Counted from the first letter of the stretch, positions 1 through 11,198 are shown. The stretch: DNA of 64,000 nt from Oasisia sp. SBJ-2009 (GCA_964017155.1 OZ024854.1:49593567-49657566), one strand, 5' to 3'. Numbers and translations are program-made. Notes: generated by a model not told the origin, from the sequence alone.

Positions 1-906
1 CTTTATTGCGTTTACATACCATATTCGTATTGCATGGCGGGGCAAGACCGTTTTGCCCCGCTCTGACAGGGCCGTCTTACCCCATACACACCAGTGCCGA
101 CATTTTTCACCTTCACATGTAATCCTTTAATATCGCTCCCATTTCGATGAAAGTCATTGAAAACGCGTATAGATGCGAGTGCATTAGTACCAGTCGCTGG
201 CTAATCATCACACGGTGGACATATTAGCATCGATTTTACCTAGGAGTGATTATTAGATCACAGGGTATGTAAAACTTTAAAACAGGTTTGTGAGCTTACT
301 TTTGGCAGAGTTTGGCCTTGCGGTCGCTATGAGTATTTGCTAGGTAGCAGCATCATGTTCCACTATTCAACGTTAGTTTGTGTTCACTCGTTTGGCAGAT
401 AAGATGGGGGCCGTATTACCCCCAGGGGCCGTTTTGCCCCAGGTTACCCTACGCAACAAACAACTGGAACAACACTTATGGATTCTGAGATTGATTGATC
501 CTTTTTCCTTTTGTCTTGATGCGTTTCGAAACTTCAGGATCTAGATGCAATCAACGTTGCAATATTATTATTTGTTATTATTAATGGTTTATCCCACTTG
601 GTATTAGCTTGCAATGTATTGTTCTACAACGTATTGCAGCGACACTACACGTCTTGGTGTCCATCGTGCGCCGTTCGACCGCTGCAAGGCGTCCAACAGT
701 CCAGGGGTTCTGGCAGTTACAGCACATGTATGCGACCATCTGCAAATATTATTTGTAAAACACGACTGCCTCGAGTGGTGAGAAGACATCGCTGGAGAGT
801 GTCCACTCAGTACCACTCGTTGAGTTTCTTATAGAATTTGGCAATAAGTAGAATAAACTGTAGTTGTTTGTCATTGCAAGAGGCATACAAGTATATACCT
901 ACGCAT
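1..906. other. Non-coding stretch without a recognised gene
   Basis: No convincing coding sequence is visible. The only structure seen is a GC-rich motif of the form GGCCGTNTTRCCCC, present about four times, in two pairs (39-84 and 406-440). The pairs are in direct orientation about 350 bases apart. Confidence 0.5.
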
Positions 907-1063
907 ACGTGTAGAACCAAATGTTAGATAAGGTATTTGAGTTCATGCTATGAAACCAAAATACTTTATCCGATATTTGGTTCTACACGTAAACTTTCTG
1001 CACTCTACATCTTTCTGGGTTCATGTTGTGAAACCAGACAGAAGTTGAGTGCAGAAAGTTTAC
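907..1063. repeat. Two tandem long hairpins (907-990 and 989-1063)
   Basis: The first hairpin begins ACGTGTAGAACCAAAT and ends with its exact reverse complement. Pairing continues inward with few mismatches, giving a stem of over 30 base pairs. The second pairs GTAAACTTTCTGCACTC with GAGTGCAGAAAGTTTAC and continues through an imperfect inner stem. Both loops carry a related TTCATGNTNTGAAACCA sequence. They could be relics of a foldback transposon or miRNA-precursor-like hairpins. The sequence shows only the structure. Confidence 0.6.
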
Positions 1064-1385
1064 ACAATTCTGAATGCAACCAATATGTCACATATAAAAC
1101 GCATCAATTCATTGCTGCACACAGTAATAATTGAATACAGTTTTTAAAGCCGCAGTTGTGACTGTTGATGAAATATTTTCTGAAAACGTTTGTGAGAAAT
1201 TTGCAATCTCAAGCCGCAGAATGCACACACCCTACAAAGCGAACGGGAGTTTAACCTTCCACGATGACGTCAGAAATGCCGAAGTTATGCGGATGTTTCA
1301 TTACGTCACAGAGGTTCGTAACACTAATAATGTTTATACATAATGTTAATTTAGAGTATAACTTGTTGAAATTAGATGTGGTAGA

Positions 1386-1387
<2 letters not shown>

Positions 1388-1473
<86 letters not shown>
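1388..1473. repeat. (TA)n microsatellite
   Basis: An almost perfect run of TA dinucleotides with one G interruption near the right end. No gene is recognised between here and about 2240. Confidence 0.95.
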
Positions 1474-2859
1474 CCTATATTACCCGGAAAGTGGCTATTT
1501 AGTTTATATAGTGATTGCGTACTGCAAAAATCTAATATGTTATTGAAGAAGGTACCAAACGGAAAAATAAACTAATAAATCAAAGATACAGGTGGTCACA
1601 GCGTTGTTACGTTGTAAACAGATTAAATATGTCCTCAAAACACATTAATTGTTGAAATAAGAGGTACTGTGAGAACACCAGTCTCTCACTACCTATTCCT
1701 TGGCTCGTTGAAAGTTAAGCAGCCAAGACAAAAGCCGTAGAGGAAGAAACCGTAAACGTTCGCCAATTCGACTATAATTAGCTATAAACTTCTTTCAGTG
1801 CAGTTGGCTTAGGTTTTTTTCGTTGGGTCTTTTAGTGTTTTGTATATAGCTTCCAGACACTAAGTAGAAAGTTTAAGAGTGTAGATCACAGTCCCTTCGT
1901 GCGACACGACACCGACTTGCTCGTCCATCTATCAACTGCAGTGCCCAGTGGCGCCGACACGCGTGAATCGATGAATATATTATATGACAAAAACAAAGGG
2001 AAAAGGAAAGCGTTTTGATAAGAATTGACCTTTCTATCATACCAGACAATTGTTATTCTTAGAACGATTTGCATGCCAACTGAAAGCTTGACATCTCCTA
2101 GCTTCAGATTCGCAAGAAATAGTCATTAGCAAGCCTAGATCTTTTGTGATCAGGATGTGTTCAATCAAAGTATATAAGTGTATAAAATAAAATGCTGAAA
2201 TTGTTTCAGTCCCACAGCACCATTTCGCTTTCATACATTAGTGGGGCGGCATAGCTCAACATACCAAACCAATTGTTCATTTTGTGATACAAGCACCAAA
2301 TTTGGCAGATGTGTTGATTGATATATTGGGAACAAAAGTGGATATTGGGCCACCGCAAATTAGCCCCCTGGTGGCCGTGGCAGTCATTTTTCAAAATGGC
2401 CGCCAGCGGTTTGTCAAAACTTTCTAAAGCAATGAAGTCAGATGCAATAATGGACATAATTGAGATCCTAATAACCCTGAGAGACAAATAATTACTCACT
2501 CACAATTCTATGGAACATTACAAAGTAATTTGTCATTGCATTATAATTATAATTCGAGTATATAGTGCCATGAATCAGTAAAAACCTGTTCTCGTAGTAT
2601 TATTTTGTCAGATGGTGGATACTAGAGAAAACATTGTTTCTTTATTTAGAAAAGTACAGAAACACACCTACACTTATGTAGAATGTTGATGTCTCATTGA
2701 TAAAATAGTATAATTAACTGTATTATTATTTGGAAACATTTGTAAGGCGCTATTTGGTTAAAAACCTGCTTACTGCCCTCAATTCCAGTAATGGGCATCA
2801 GTAATGTAGTTGTAATTGCAGCTGTGTTTACTAGTCTTTGTGCGGTCCCAGCGGCAGTC

Positions 2860-4905
2860 CTCCTTCACCATATACCTCGATGCTCTGACACAAGTGACCC
2901 CTGGTTCGTTGCTCTGGACCACACCAACTATGTCCACTGGATCCCAGTTCATCTCCGTGACATTACTGAACTACCAACGAAACACCCAGATGTTGCCAGT
3001 GAATTCAATGCTGGCAATTTCACGATTCAGAAGATCAACCGGGTCTTCTCGGCAATCCCCATCGATCAAGCATATGAGCAGAATAATGCATGCAGCAAGA
3101 GGGGTGGAGGGGCGGTAGGTCTTACAGACAACCCTAGTGCCCTCCAGCGGTGGCTGGTAGCTGGACCTGAGGTTACTGCGCTGATTAAAGACTTTGAAGA
3201 TGCACACCAGCTCATGGGAAGACGACATAAGGTGATCCACCATGACCAGACAGCAAATGTGCAAAATACATTTAGGAAAGACGTCTGCTCACTCGGCAAC
3301 GTAATGGAAGAACTGGGCAACCCATTCGAGAGCGAAGACGTACTTGTCCTTGACAGCAAAGAGTTTGCGGATCCATCGGCAATCGAAGCTGTTAAGAAGG
3401 CACAGAAGATAGGCCAACAACAATTCCAAACATTCATAAAGGAATGTCTTGTGGAGAGAACAAAACCCATTGATGACACAATCCATCGCAATCGGTTGAA
3501 ACTGTTTGTTTACTCAAGGACAAAGACGGCAAGTAAGGAGTAGCAGCAGCTGACATTGACGAAAAGTGATGTCGAGTTGTTCTCACGACTCTACATTACC
3601 TGTCAAACGAGAGATGGCAATCTGGAACACTTCTTTCAGCAAGAGAACTAAGCATGGCCACCAGCGCTCTCCGATGGAGGAAGATTACGACTTCGTACCA
3701 AGAGTGACATCCTGACATGCCTAGACGACCTGTCTCCATCTCAGATTAAGAACCATGATGCTACCTGTATAGTTCTTGATGGAGCTGCCGTCAAACAGAT
3801 GATGAAGCCAGCAGCTGCCAAGACATTTGATGAATATGCCCAGCAGGTATTCATCCCATATATTTCTTATCAGCTGCGCAATGTGTCACGTGTGGACCTT
3901 GTTTGGGATACTTACAAGGATGACTCCCTGAAAGGCACAGCAAGAGCCAAGCGCGGAAAGGGTGTAAGGAGACATGTGGTTGGGAAGGCTGCCCTACCAG
4001 GAAACTGGCAGAACTTCCTACGGATTGACAGCAATAAGAGAGAACTATTCAGTTTATTGTCCAAGATCAGGCGTTCTATAAGGAAGACAAGTAAGTTGTC
4101 CTCACCGCTGGGGAGGGGGTGCTCCGCACACAGCTATTGCAGGATGTCCACACCCTGTCGCCATGCAGCCCTGAAGAAGCTGATAGTGGTATGCTATTGC
4201 ATGTAACACACGCTGCACAGCATGGCCACCACGTACCATATACTAATTCGCACTGTTGACACCGATGTTGTGGTCTTGGTTGTGTTTGCCATAACTTATC
4301 TACCCGCTGGATGTGAACTATGGCTAGCATTCGGAACTGGCAAGAGCTTTCGCTACATGGCATCCAACCAAATAGCTGTGAGCCTTGGACCAGAGATGTC
4401 ATGTGCCCTACCAATATTCCATACTTTGACATGCTGTGACACTGTATCCAGCTTTGCTGGACATGGAAAGAAGACAGCATGGTCAACATAGAAGTAACTG
4501 CTGGAACAGACAGATGCACTATTGATGCTCGCATATGGGCCAAAGGAGATCCCCGATGATGCAGTGAACATAATCGAGAGGTTTGTCAGACTTCTGTTTG
4601 ACAGAACCAGCACCTGCACCAAGGTGGACCATGCAAAAAGGAAGCTCTTCCCACGAAAACCCTCAGTGCAACAAATCCCGCCTATCCGAGCTGCTCTAGA
4701 GAAGCATGCCAAGAAAGCAGTCTACCAGGGTGGTCACATCTGGGGGAAGAAACTGCTACCAGACCCTGTGTTGCCATCACCAACTGACTGGGGGTGGGTG
4801 AAGACAGAAGGAACCAAGAGTGGTTGCAGAAACCGCTACAGGTGCAAGAAGGCTACACTTCTGTGCACAGGCCTCTGCTTCTGTGAGGGAGAATGTGCCA
4901 GCTGA
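2860..4905 (+). pseudogene. Broken PIN/FEN-like nuclease-type gene of an invertebrate-expanded family
   Basis: Translated blocks in order match, from memory, a large family of uncharacterised proteins in cnidarians, molluscs and other marine invertebrates. They are an N-terminal block with LDHTNYVHWIPVHLRDI, a block with NRVFSAIPIDQAYEQNN and GGAVGLTDNPSALQRW, a middle block with IVLDGAAV and SKRGKGVRR-like residues (AKRGKGVRRHV), then CSPEEAD and RTVDTDVVVL, FGTGKSFRYM, FHTLTCCDTVSSFAGHGKKTAW, and a Cys-rich tail ending at 4903-4905. The acidic EEAD and DTDVVVL blocks resemble metal-binding residues of PIN/FEN-type nucleases; this is inference. The copy is dead: in-frame stops at 3541-3543 and 3649-3651, and frame changes near 4075-4090, near 4225-4240 and near 4490. 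It lies inside the inverted-repeat region at 2241-6107, so it may be transposon cargo or the element's own gene. Confidence 0.65.
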
Positions 4906-5131
4906 CTCTCATATATTCAAACTTTAAAGTGCCACGCCTTGATCCATGGGAGTTTGTCAAGTTGTCACGTGATCAAGATGTGTTAATAGAATTATTCAAA
5001 TAGAATTCAACAATAACACTGGTATTCTCAAATAACTTAAATAGCATAGTTAATGGCTTTAGTACATTAAGTGAACATTGTTACATAGTCTATGCTAATA
5101 CGTAATATCTTCTAAATATATTAAGCTATGT

Positions 5132-5196
5132 GTGTACCAAAGTTGGTGTTTGTATCACAAAATGAACAATATGTTAGCTATGCCGCCCCATTAACA
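5132..5196 (+). repeat. Internal copy of the transposon right end
   Basis: This segment runs from TTAAGCTATGTGTGTACC to GCTATGCCGCCCCA and closely matches 6035-6106. It suggests the gene-bearing element may originally have ended here, with 5200-6107 being a second related element. Confidence 0.6.
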
Positions 5197-5329
5197 ACAC
5201 AACTGAAATAAACAATTATTTAAACCTGTGAGGCGTTTTGGAGTTAACGAAAACTTTTCTATTGATACTCCTCTCGTGAATATAGGCTAGCTAGTAAATA
5301 GCGTTTGTTGATAGCCAATATAGAAAATA

Positions 5330-5985
5330 ACCGCCATTTTTAGTCGCCATCTTGAAAAAGACCGATACGAATGTCCGACAGGATCAAAAGTAGCATATTT
5401 AAAATAGCAGCACGTAAAATCTTAATTTTGAAGACAATGTTATCTTTCTATCTGGTTTATTTTTCAAGATGTGAAGAAATTTGGCTTTTAAAGCCGCCAT
5501 CTTTAAAAATGGCGGATATTAATATTGGAGAAGGTCATATGTAACATATTTGAAATCGGCTCTTTGAAAAACTTACATTTTGACACAAATGTAGCGGTTC
5601 TGACTGAAGCATTTGTAAATGTGTGGACAAAATTCGTTTTAGCGGACGTCATTTTTATTTAAATGGCGGATACGAAGGTCGACCAAGGTAAAATACAAAA
5701 TATTTTAATACACTGGAATCGGCTGTTCACATACCTATTATGTTGACCATAAAATTAGCTCACCAGGTCGCGTAGGTCATGAGATATAGGGTTATTAGTC
5801 TTGGGGTCCGCCATCTTTAAAAATGGCGGATGTTAATGTCGGAGAAGGTCAAACGTAATATATTTGAAATCGCTGACCCAAGCATCTATGTTTCAATACC
5901 AAAAGGACTGATTTATATGACGTAGTTACTAAGATATGAGAAAATATGTTTACGGCGGCCATTTTGGAAAATGGCCGCCATGGTA
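5330..5985. repeat. Degenerate palindromic subterminal repeats (ATGGCGGAT type)
   Basis: Several units carry a short palindrome such as GCCATCTTTAAAAATGGC followed by GGATNTTAATNT, GGAGAAGGTCA and TATTTGAAATCG. Clear units lie near 5495-5570 and 5810-5880, with looser ones near 5330, 5650 and 5955. They lie just inside the right end of the candidate transposon, where subterminal transposase-binding repeats are often found. Confidence 0.6.
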
Positions 5986-6107
5986 ATCAGGATGCCAATT
6001 CGCAGTGGCCCAATATCCAGATTTCTTCTAAATATATGAAGTTATGTGTGTACCAAATTTGGTGCTTGTATCACAAAATGAACAATATGTTAGCTATGCC
6101 GCCCCAC

Positions 6108-6504
6108 TACATGATGTCTAAGACAGAAAACGCAGCGACAGGGTCACTGACAGGAACGTTGAACGTTCTTTCTGACAATTACTGCCACCTGCCGAGTGCG
6201 TGATTGTGACGTCGAGCCACCTGCCGACTCAGTTAGAATTAATGAAAAATGTGTTTGCATGTATTCCATCGAAGAAATTGTCTTGAGTATTACATATTGC
6301 ATTATACCGTACCGCTGTACCGAAAACTGGCCAAACTTTATGCTTTTAGTATAAAATAAGAAATTTCGCCACTTATGCAGAAGTCGGATCCACCTCAATT
6401 TTGCCATTATAACTGTATCTTTGCCAACATTTGATACTTGATTTTGTTATTTCAATCGGAATGTGACCGTGTATTAGGCTACACGAGAAACGGGCTGCGT
6501 GTCA
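6108..6504. other. Unannotated stretch
   Basis: Nothing recognisable as gene or repeat was seen between the inverted-repeat element and the LINE fragment. Confidence 0.4.
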
Positions 6505-6870
6505 GAAATGCTAAACCAATTACACTTACATCAACTAAAAACCAGAAGAACAAACAGACGCCTCACCATACTCCACAAAGCCATCTATGGACACCTATCC
6601 TTGCCTGTCAATAACCTCCTCCAGCCCGTACAACCCCTAGACATTTAAACACTAAAGCATTCAACACTATCCATGCCAGTAAGAATTGCTATAAATATTC
6701 ATATTTCCCTAGAACAATAAGAGACTGGAATTCCCTTCCAGATGCAATAGTTAACATTTCTATACCACAACAGTTTAAACAAGCTCTAATACACGACTAA
6801 CAACCCAACAGCTTGCGCACCCAACCCTGACCGTTTGACTCCACCAGGAGTGTTGGCCAGTATTCCAACA
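6505..6870 (+). mobile_element. 5'-truncated LINE fragment (ORF2 C-terminus and 3' end)
   Basis: The translation contains the usual C-terminal region of L2/CR1-like LINE reverse transcriptase proteins. A block with TILHKAIYGHL is followed by one with KYSYFPRTIRDWNSLP and FKQALIHD before a stop near 6800. A frame change near 6640 separates the two, so the copy is dead. The 3' untranslated part runs into ACAAGAC, which continues as the pentanucleotide array that follows. The whole RT core and endonuclease are missing, as expected of a short truncated insertion. Confidence 0.7.
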
Positions 6871-7094
6871 AGACAAGACGAGACGAGACGAGACGAGACG
6901 AGACGAGACGAGACGAGACGAGACGAGACGAGACGAGACGAGACGAGACGAGACGAGACGAGACGAGACGAGACGAGACGAGACGAGACGAGACGAGACG
7001 AGACGAGACGAGACGAGACGAGACGAGACGAGACGAGACGAGACGAGACGAGACGAGACGAGACGAGACGAGACGAGACGAGACGAGACGAGAC
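6871..7094 (+). repeat. (AGACG)n pentanucleotide array
   Basis: About 44 essentially perfect AGACG units directly follow the 3' end of the LINE fragment. Repetitive 3' tails are typical of L2/CR1-like LINEs, so this is probably an expanded LINE tail. The open frame through it (Arg-Arg-Asp-Glu-Thr repeats) is an artefact. Confidence 0.95.
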
Positions 7095-8077
7095 TAAATT
7101 GTGTAATTTTGATCAGTTTCAGTTTGATCTCAGAGGGGTTTCTGACTTATTGTAGGCACTTCAAGATACAATTAAAGATCGGCTGAATGTAAAGGTAATT
7201 TGTAACAGATCACATAACTGTTAATTTTATTATGATACCTTTATTAGATCCAAAGTTATTGCAATTTAAAAACGAAAAAAATTGTGTATCTTTCATAATG
7301 ATACAATTTGCTATTTTTGTTTTCTGTTGATAAATGTTTGAATGAAAGCGACTTTAAAATGACATAACTTTGTTATTTATATAACTATTAAAATGCTGTT
7401 TGCAGTGTTTTGAAATACATTAAATGGAGTAATTATTTGCAATATTTATGTTTTTTCATACTAATTAATTTAGTTAATTAGCCAATATTAATTAAGTAGA
7501 GCACCAAGTTAACATACCAATACATTCTAATTAAGACCAGCACAGGCCATAAATATGAAGATATGTATACACATTATGCATTGTGCATACCCACATTGAT
7601 TGTGAGAATAAATATATATTAACTAGTCATGTAATAATAAATAAATAAATTAGTTAATAGTCGATAATTAGCAGGCAACCTCGACAGACATAAACTTGTG
7701 TAAAATGCCACAATGTCCGTGAATATACGTTTATAATATAATATAAATGTAATTTTTTAAACCACTTCACTTATGGTAAGAAATAATATAAATTAAACAG
7801 TTAATTAAAAGGCCGGCCAACGAAAACCACGCATGTTTTGTTTGCACAAAACATGCGCTTTTTAAATGATGGAAACGATTCTGTTACCAAATCTCGTTTT
7901 AAACATAATATATTTTCCCAATCTATGTTTATTTACATTTCACTGCAGTCACTTTTTATTGTACAGTTTTCGTGAGCATGATATCGTATGACCAGTACTG
8001 TCATCTAACGGACAGCGGCGTTTGGCGCCCTCACTGGGTGGCGATATCTTACGGCGTGTACAGCCATAGACGCTTCA
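7095..8077. other. AT-rich stretch with one hairpin
   Basis: No coding sequence is recognised. A perfect inverted repeat, GCATGTTTTG with CAAAACATGC, lies at 7831-7856 with a six-base loop. Confidence 0.5.
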
Positions 8078-8694
8078 CGGTGATCTCGGCCTTTCGCGAT
8101 CTCGGCCTAGGTGATCTCGGCCTGTTTCGGTGATCTCGGCCAGTGTGCGGCAGTGATCTCGGCCTGTGGGAAGTGATCTCGGCCTGTGCGACAGTGATCT
8201 CGGCCTGTATAGCCAGTGATCTTGGCTATACTCAAAAAGGACAAAACAAAGGAAACATGGAACCGAAACAATAAGGTAAACAAAAACCTGCTCATCGCAT
8301 GTATATATATGCTGCTGCACAATAATTATTATATTGCTAACATCCCGCAAATAGGCAGAGATCGCTGCTATATACAAAATAAAAATCGTTTTTATTTTGT
8401 ATAGCTGCAGATCTGCAATACAAAATAAAAAACAGACCGCTGATGAAAACAATTCAACCATATGCAATGTTAGGTATACTTAACACAGTATGTTGAACAA
8501 AAACACTGGGCAACATCATATGAATATAGGCCGAGATCACTGCCGCACAGGCCGAGATCAATTCCCCACAGGCCGAGTTCACCGAAAACAGGCCGAGATC
8601 ACTTCCCCACAGGCCAAGATCACTGCCGTATAGGCCTAGGTCACTTGCCGAGATCACCGAAACAGGCCGAGATCGCGAAAGGCCAAGATCACCG
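8078..8694. mobile_element. Foldback element made of GTGATCTCGGCC units
   Basis: About eight units of GTGATCTCGGCC lie on the left (8078-8225), and nine units of the reverse complement GGCCGAGATCAC on the right (8527-8694). Spacers are 6-10 bases. The outermost parts match over about 30 bases, including the variant TTTCGCGATCTCGGCC. The 300-base centre holds its own palindrome (TACAAAATAAAAA with TTTTTATTTTGTA, 8371-8402). No target duplication or coding sequence was found. Confidence 0.65.
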
Positions 8695-8939
8695 GGTACC
8701 CCATAGCTTACTGACGAGTCGAGGAGGTTGTTGGACTTAATGAATTAAAGTTGGAAAGATTTTAATTAGCGTGGTTGTCAACAATAACACAGTGTAGCAA
8801 GCGGCTCATGCAGGTTAATGCATCAAAGAGGTTCGCTTTGTGACTGTGTTGTGTATTGCTGTTTTAGATGTTGGACGATTTACACTTTACAGTTACCACA
8901 GCCATGCATTCGATACATTCACATTGCAACCTGCACAGG

Positions 8940-9470
8940 CTGTAGGGTAGCCTCGGTTACCCAAACTCCGTGAGGTGGCAGCACTTTTAACCCCCTCAAC
9001 TCCGCCTGGGACAGTATATGGGCTTAAGTTTCTACATCCGGGCAGCCTTACCCCAGATTAGGGTAGAGACGCTGATTGGCTCTCAGGCCAACTATGAAAT
9101 AAAAATTAAAATAACGATATACTTTTACAAGATAATAATATCACATGAAAAGTATTCAACATTGAATTTATATTAACACAAAAGTAAGTAAAAATTCAAA
9201 TTTACAGTTGTTTATAAAATAAGAATTACGGCAGGATTAACCAGTATCCGTGAGGTGGCAGCATTGTCTAGCCCCACACGGATAGCATATCAATTAAATA
9301 AGGATACCTTTTTATCAAATAATGGTGTATTATAAAAAACTATTCAGAATTAAACTTATATTAACACAAAATAAATAGAAATACAAATTTGCAGTTGTTT
9401 ATAAAAAATATATATTACGGCAGTGTCCGTGAGGTGGCATCATTGTATAGATCACGCAGATACCAAACAA
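8940..9470. repeat. About 180-base tandem repeat with CCGTGAGGTGGCA core
   Basis: The core TCCGTGAGGTGGCA occurs near 8966, 9247 and 9426. The last two are about 180 bases apart and share upstream blocks such as TATTAACACAAAA and CAGTTGTTTATAAAA, so at least two diverged units are present. Confidence 0.6.
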
Positions 9471-10080
9471 AAGCCGTTAACGGGGCCAGACTGTCTTCTC
9501 GGCGTAGTTCCGCAGCCGACCGACAGTCGGTTAAGCGAGACTAGCTGTAGGGATGATGCGAGGACAAAATCCCAACGGAAAAAATCCCAACCACTGGTTT
9601 TAGATGTGGGTGTCCAGACTTTCTTGATTTATACATGCATGCATGGTTCGGTCCCATGGTTCATGTATAGTTTTTGTATACATACATACCATCACCATGC
9701 ACAGTTGCTTGATGCAGCCTACACTATTATGCTGTTTTGGATTATTTTGCTTCTCACTGAAACACTAATTCTAACAATTTGGTGTCAAAGTGGAGTTTGT
9801 ATATACCTTTGAACTAACACCCGCAAGACAGTATTAACTGCTTTCATTTGTGCTCAGCAATGCAACTCATCCTTACACTCCACTTCAGAACAGTGCCATC
9901 CTGGAAGTACATTCTCTCAGTTCCTAGGAACTAGTCTGTTTATATAGGTAGTGTCCAAAGTATCCGCTAGGGAACGGTACCAGTACAGAATAAAATTATT
10001 GTTCATGGTAGCATAGGAAGTAAGTTGTTTATAACACGTAGTGTGCTGCAGTTGCTGTACACAATAAACAAACAGTCTTT
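9471..10080. other. Stretch before the LINE, probably including its 5' untranslated part
   Basis: No independent gene is seen. The 5' boundary of the LINE whose ORF1 starts near 10,113 cannot be fixed from one copy. Confidence 0.4.
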
Positions 10081-10112
10081 CTAAAGACTAAGTTGGTATA
10101 AACGAAGTTGAT

Positions 10113-11198
10113 TTGATCAATCGTATTATGGCACCTTCCAAGCGGCAAGTGAAGGCAAGGAGGCACTTGCTGTGTGATCACTGCCACAGCTTGGTGGATT
10201 TTGCCTTATCGGGGTGCGGAAAGTCTTGGTCAGAGACAACGGAGGAAGGGTTTACTTTCCAATGTTTAGGGTGTTGGAAAGTGGACTGTCTGACGGCAGA
10301 GCTAGCTAAGCTAACGGATCTTGTGAAGGAGATGGAGAGAGGAGGGAAGATGATAGCAAGGAAAACAAATGGAGAAAGAACAACAGAAAACATGCCATGC
10401 ATGAAGGAGACAGTGGAGAAAGTGACAGTAGAGAAGGAGGGAGGGACAAGGGGACAGGAGATGATAGAAGTAGATGCGACAGGAGGAAAGACGAAGGGAA
10501 GAAAGGAACTGAGAGTAGATATGACCAAACGGAAGTCAATAACAAGGAAGATGTCAGGAAGAAAAGAGACAGGAAAGAGAGGAACAGAGAAAGCGGCAGG
10601 GGGGGAAGTCAGCAACCAGGGAGATGCAAAACGGAGGAGCTACTCTGAAGCAGTGATCGAGGGTGCATTGAGAACAGAAAGGGTTTTTATGGGCGACTCA
10701 ATTTTGCGAAAGACGGACAAGACGTTAAACAAAGGAGAAGATGTTGTTGTTTGTCTTCCGGGCGCTCGGATTGAGCATGTGACAGATAGGGTAGAGAACG
10801 TGTTGGGGCATGGCCAGGGAGGATCGATATTAGTACATGTAGGGACGAACAATGCAGACAGGGAGGGGACAACTAGAATAGTGCAAAGATACAGACAGTT
10901 GGTAGGGAAACTGAAGAAGACAAGAGTTGAACAGATCATTATCTCAGGAATCTTGCCAGTAATCGGAGGAAGGGGAGCAACCTATAGAAACTGTAAGAGG
11001 ATGGCAATCAATGCTCTGGTGGAGCAGATGTGTGAAGGAGAAGGAGTTGGATTTGTAGATTTGTGGGGATACTTTGTTGGGAAGGAAGATATGTACGTGA
11101 GAGATGGCCTCCATCTAAGCGGAAAGGGCGCAGCAGTGTTCTCCGAGAACCTGCTTCAATCTATGGACAGAGGAACAGGTTGCAATTTTTTAAACTAG
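10113..11198 (+). CDS. LINE ORF1: Cys-rich N-terminus and SGNH/GDSL esterase domain
   Basis: The 361-residue product has a Cys/His-rich N-terminal block (CDHCH, then SGCGKSW, then CLGCW, about residues 22-60) that resembles the PHD-like finger of CR1 ORF1 proteins. A very basic, Lys/Glu/Thr-rich linker follows. The C-terminal third is an SGNH hydrolase: nucleophile motif MGDSIL (Ser196), VGTNN (Asn246/247) and the catalytic Asp-His pair in DGLHLS (Asp331, His334). Such esterase domains are known in CR1-group ORF1 proteins, where the ORF1 product binds RNA and is thought to help retrotransposition. The second Met (10,128, MAPSKRQ) is an equally good start. It ends in TAG at 11,196, in the same frame as ORF2. 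Confidence 0.85.
   Translation: MINRIMAPSKRQVKARRHLLCDHCHSLVDFALSGCGKSWSETTEEGFTFQCLGCWKVDCLTAELAKLTDLVKEMERGGKMIARKTNGERTTENMPCMKETVEKVTVEKEGGTRGQEMIEVDATGGKTKGRKELRVDMTKRKSITRKMSGRKETGKRGTEKAAGGEVSNQGDAKRRSYSEAVIEGALRTERVFMGDSILRKTDKTLNKGEDVVVCLPGARIEHVTDRVENVLGHGQGGSILVHVGTNNADREGTTRIVQRYRQLVGKLKKTRVEQIIISGILPVIGGRGATYRNCKRMAINALVEQMCEGEGVGFVDLWGYFVGKEDMYVRDGLHLSGKGAAVFSENLLQSMDRGTGCNFLN

Larger units (their letters stand above)
2241..6107. mobile_element. Region bounded by inverted repeats, candidate DNA transposon carrying a dead gene
   Basis: The left end reads GTGGGGCGGCATAGCTCAAC. The right end is its diverged reverse complement (GCTATGCCGCCCCAC). Similarity continues inward for about 170 bases on each side and includes TCACAAAATGAACAA, GGTGCTTGTATCAC and an AAAATGGCCGCC segment. 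A second copy of the right end lies at about 5132-5196, so the structure may be a longer element plus a nested or adjacent short one. The target duplication is ambiguous; TA or CAT would fit. The gene remnant at 2860-4905 lies between the repeats. Superfamily unknown. Confidence 0.6.

Noticed and set aside
2241..6107. EnSpm/CACTA transposon
   Set aside because: The outermost bases read TAGTG...CACTA, the reverse of the CACTA order required, and no matching transposase is seen.
6835..7155. Arg-Asp-Glu-Thr repeat frame
   Set aside because: (AGACG)n array following a LINE tail.
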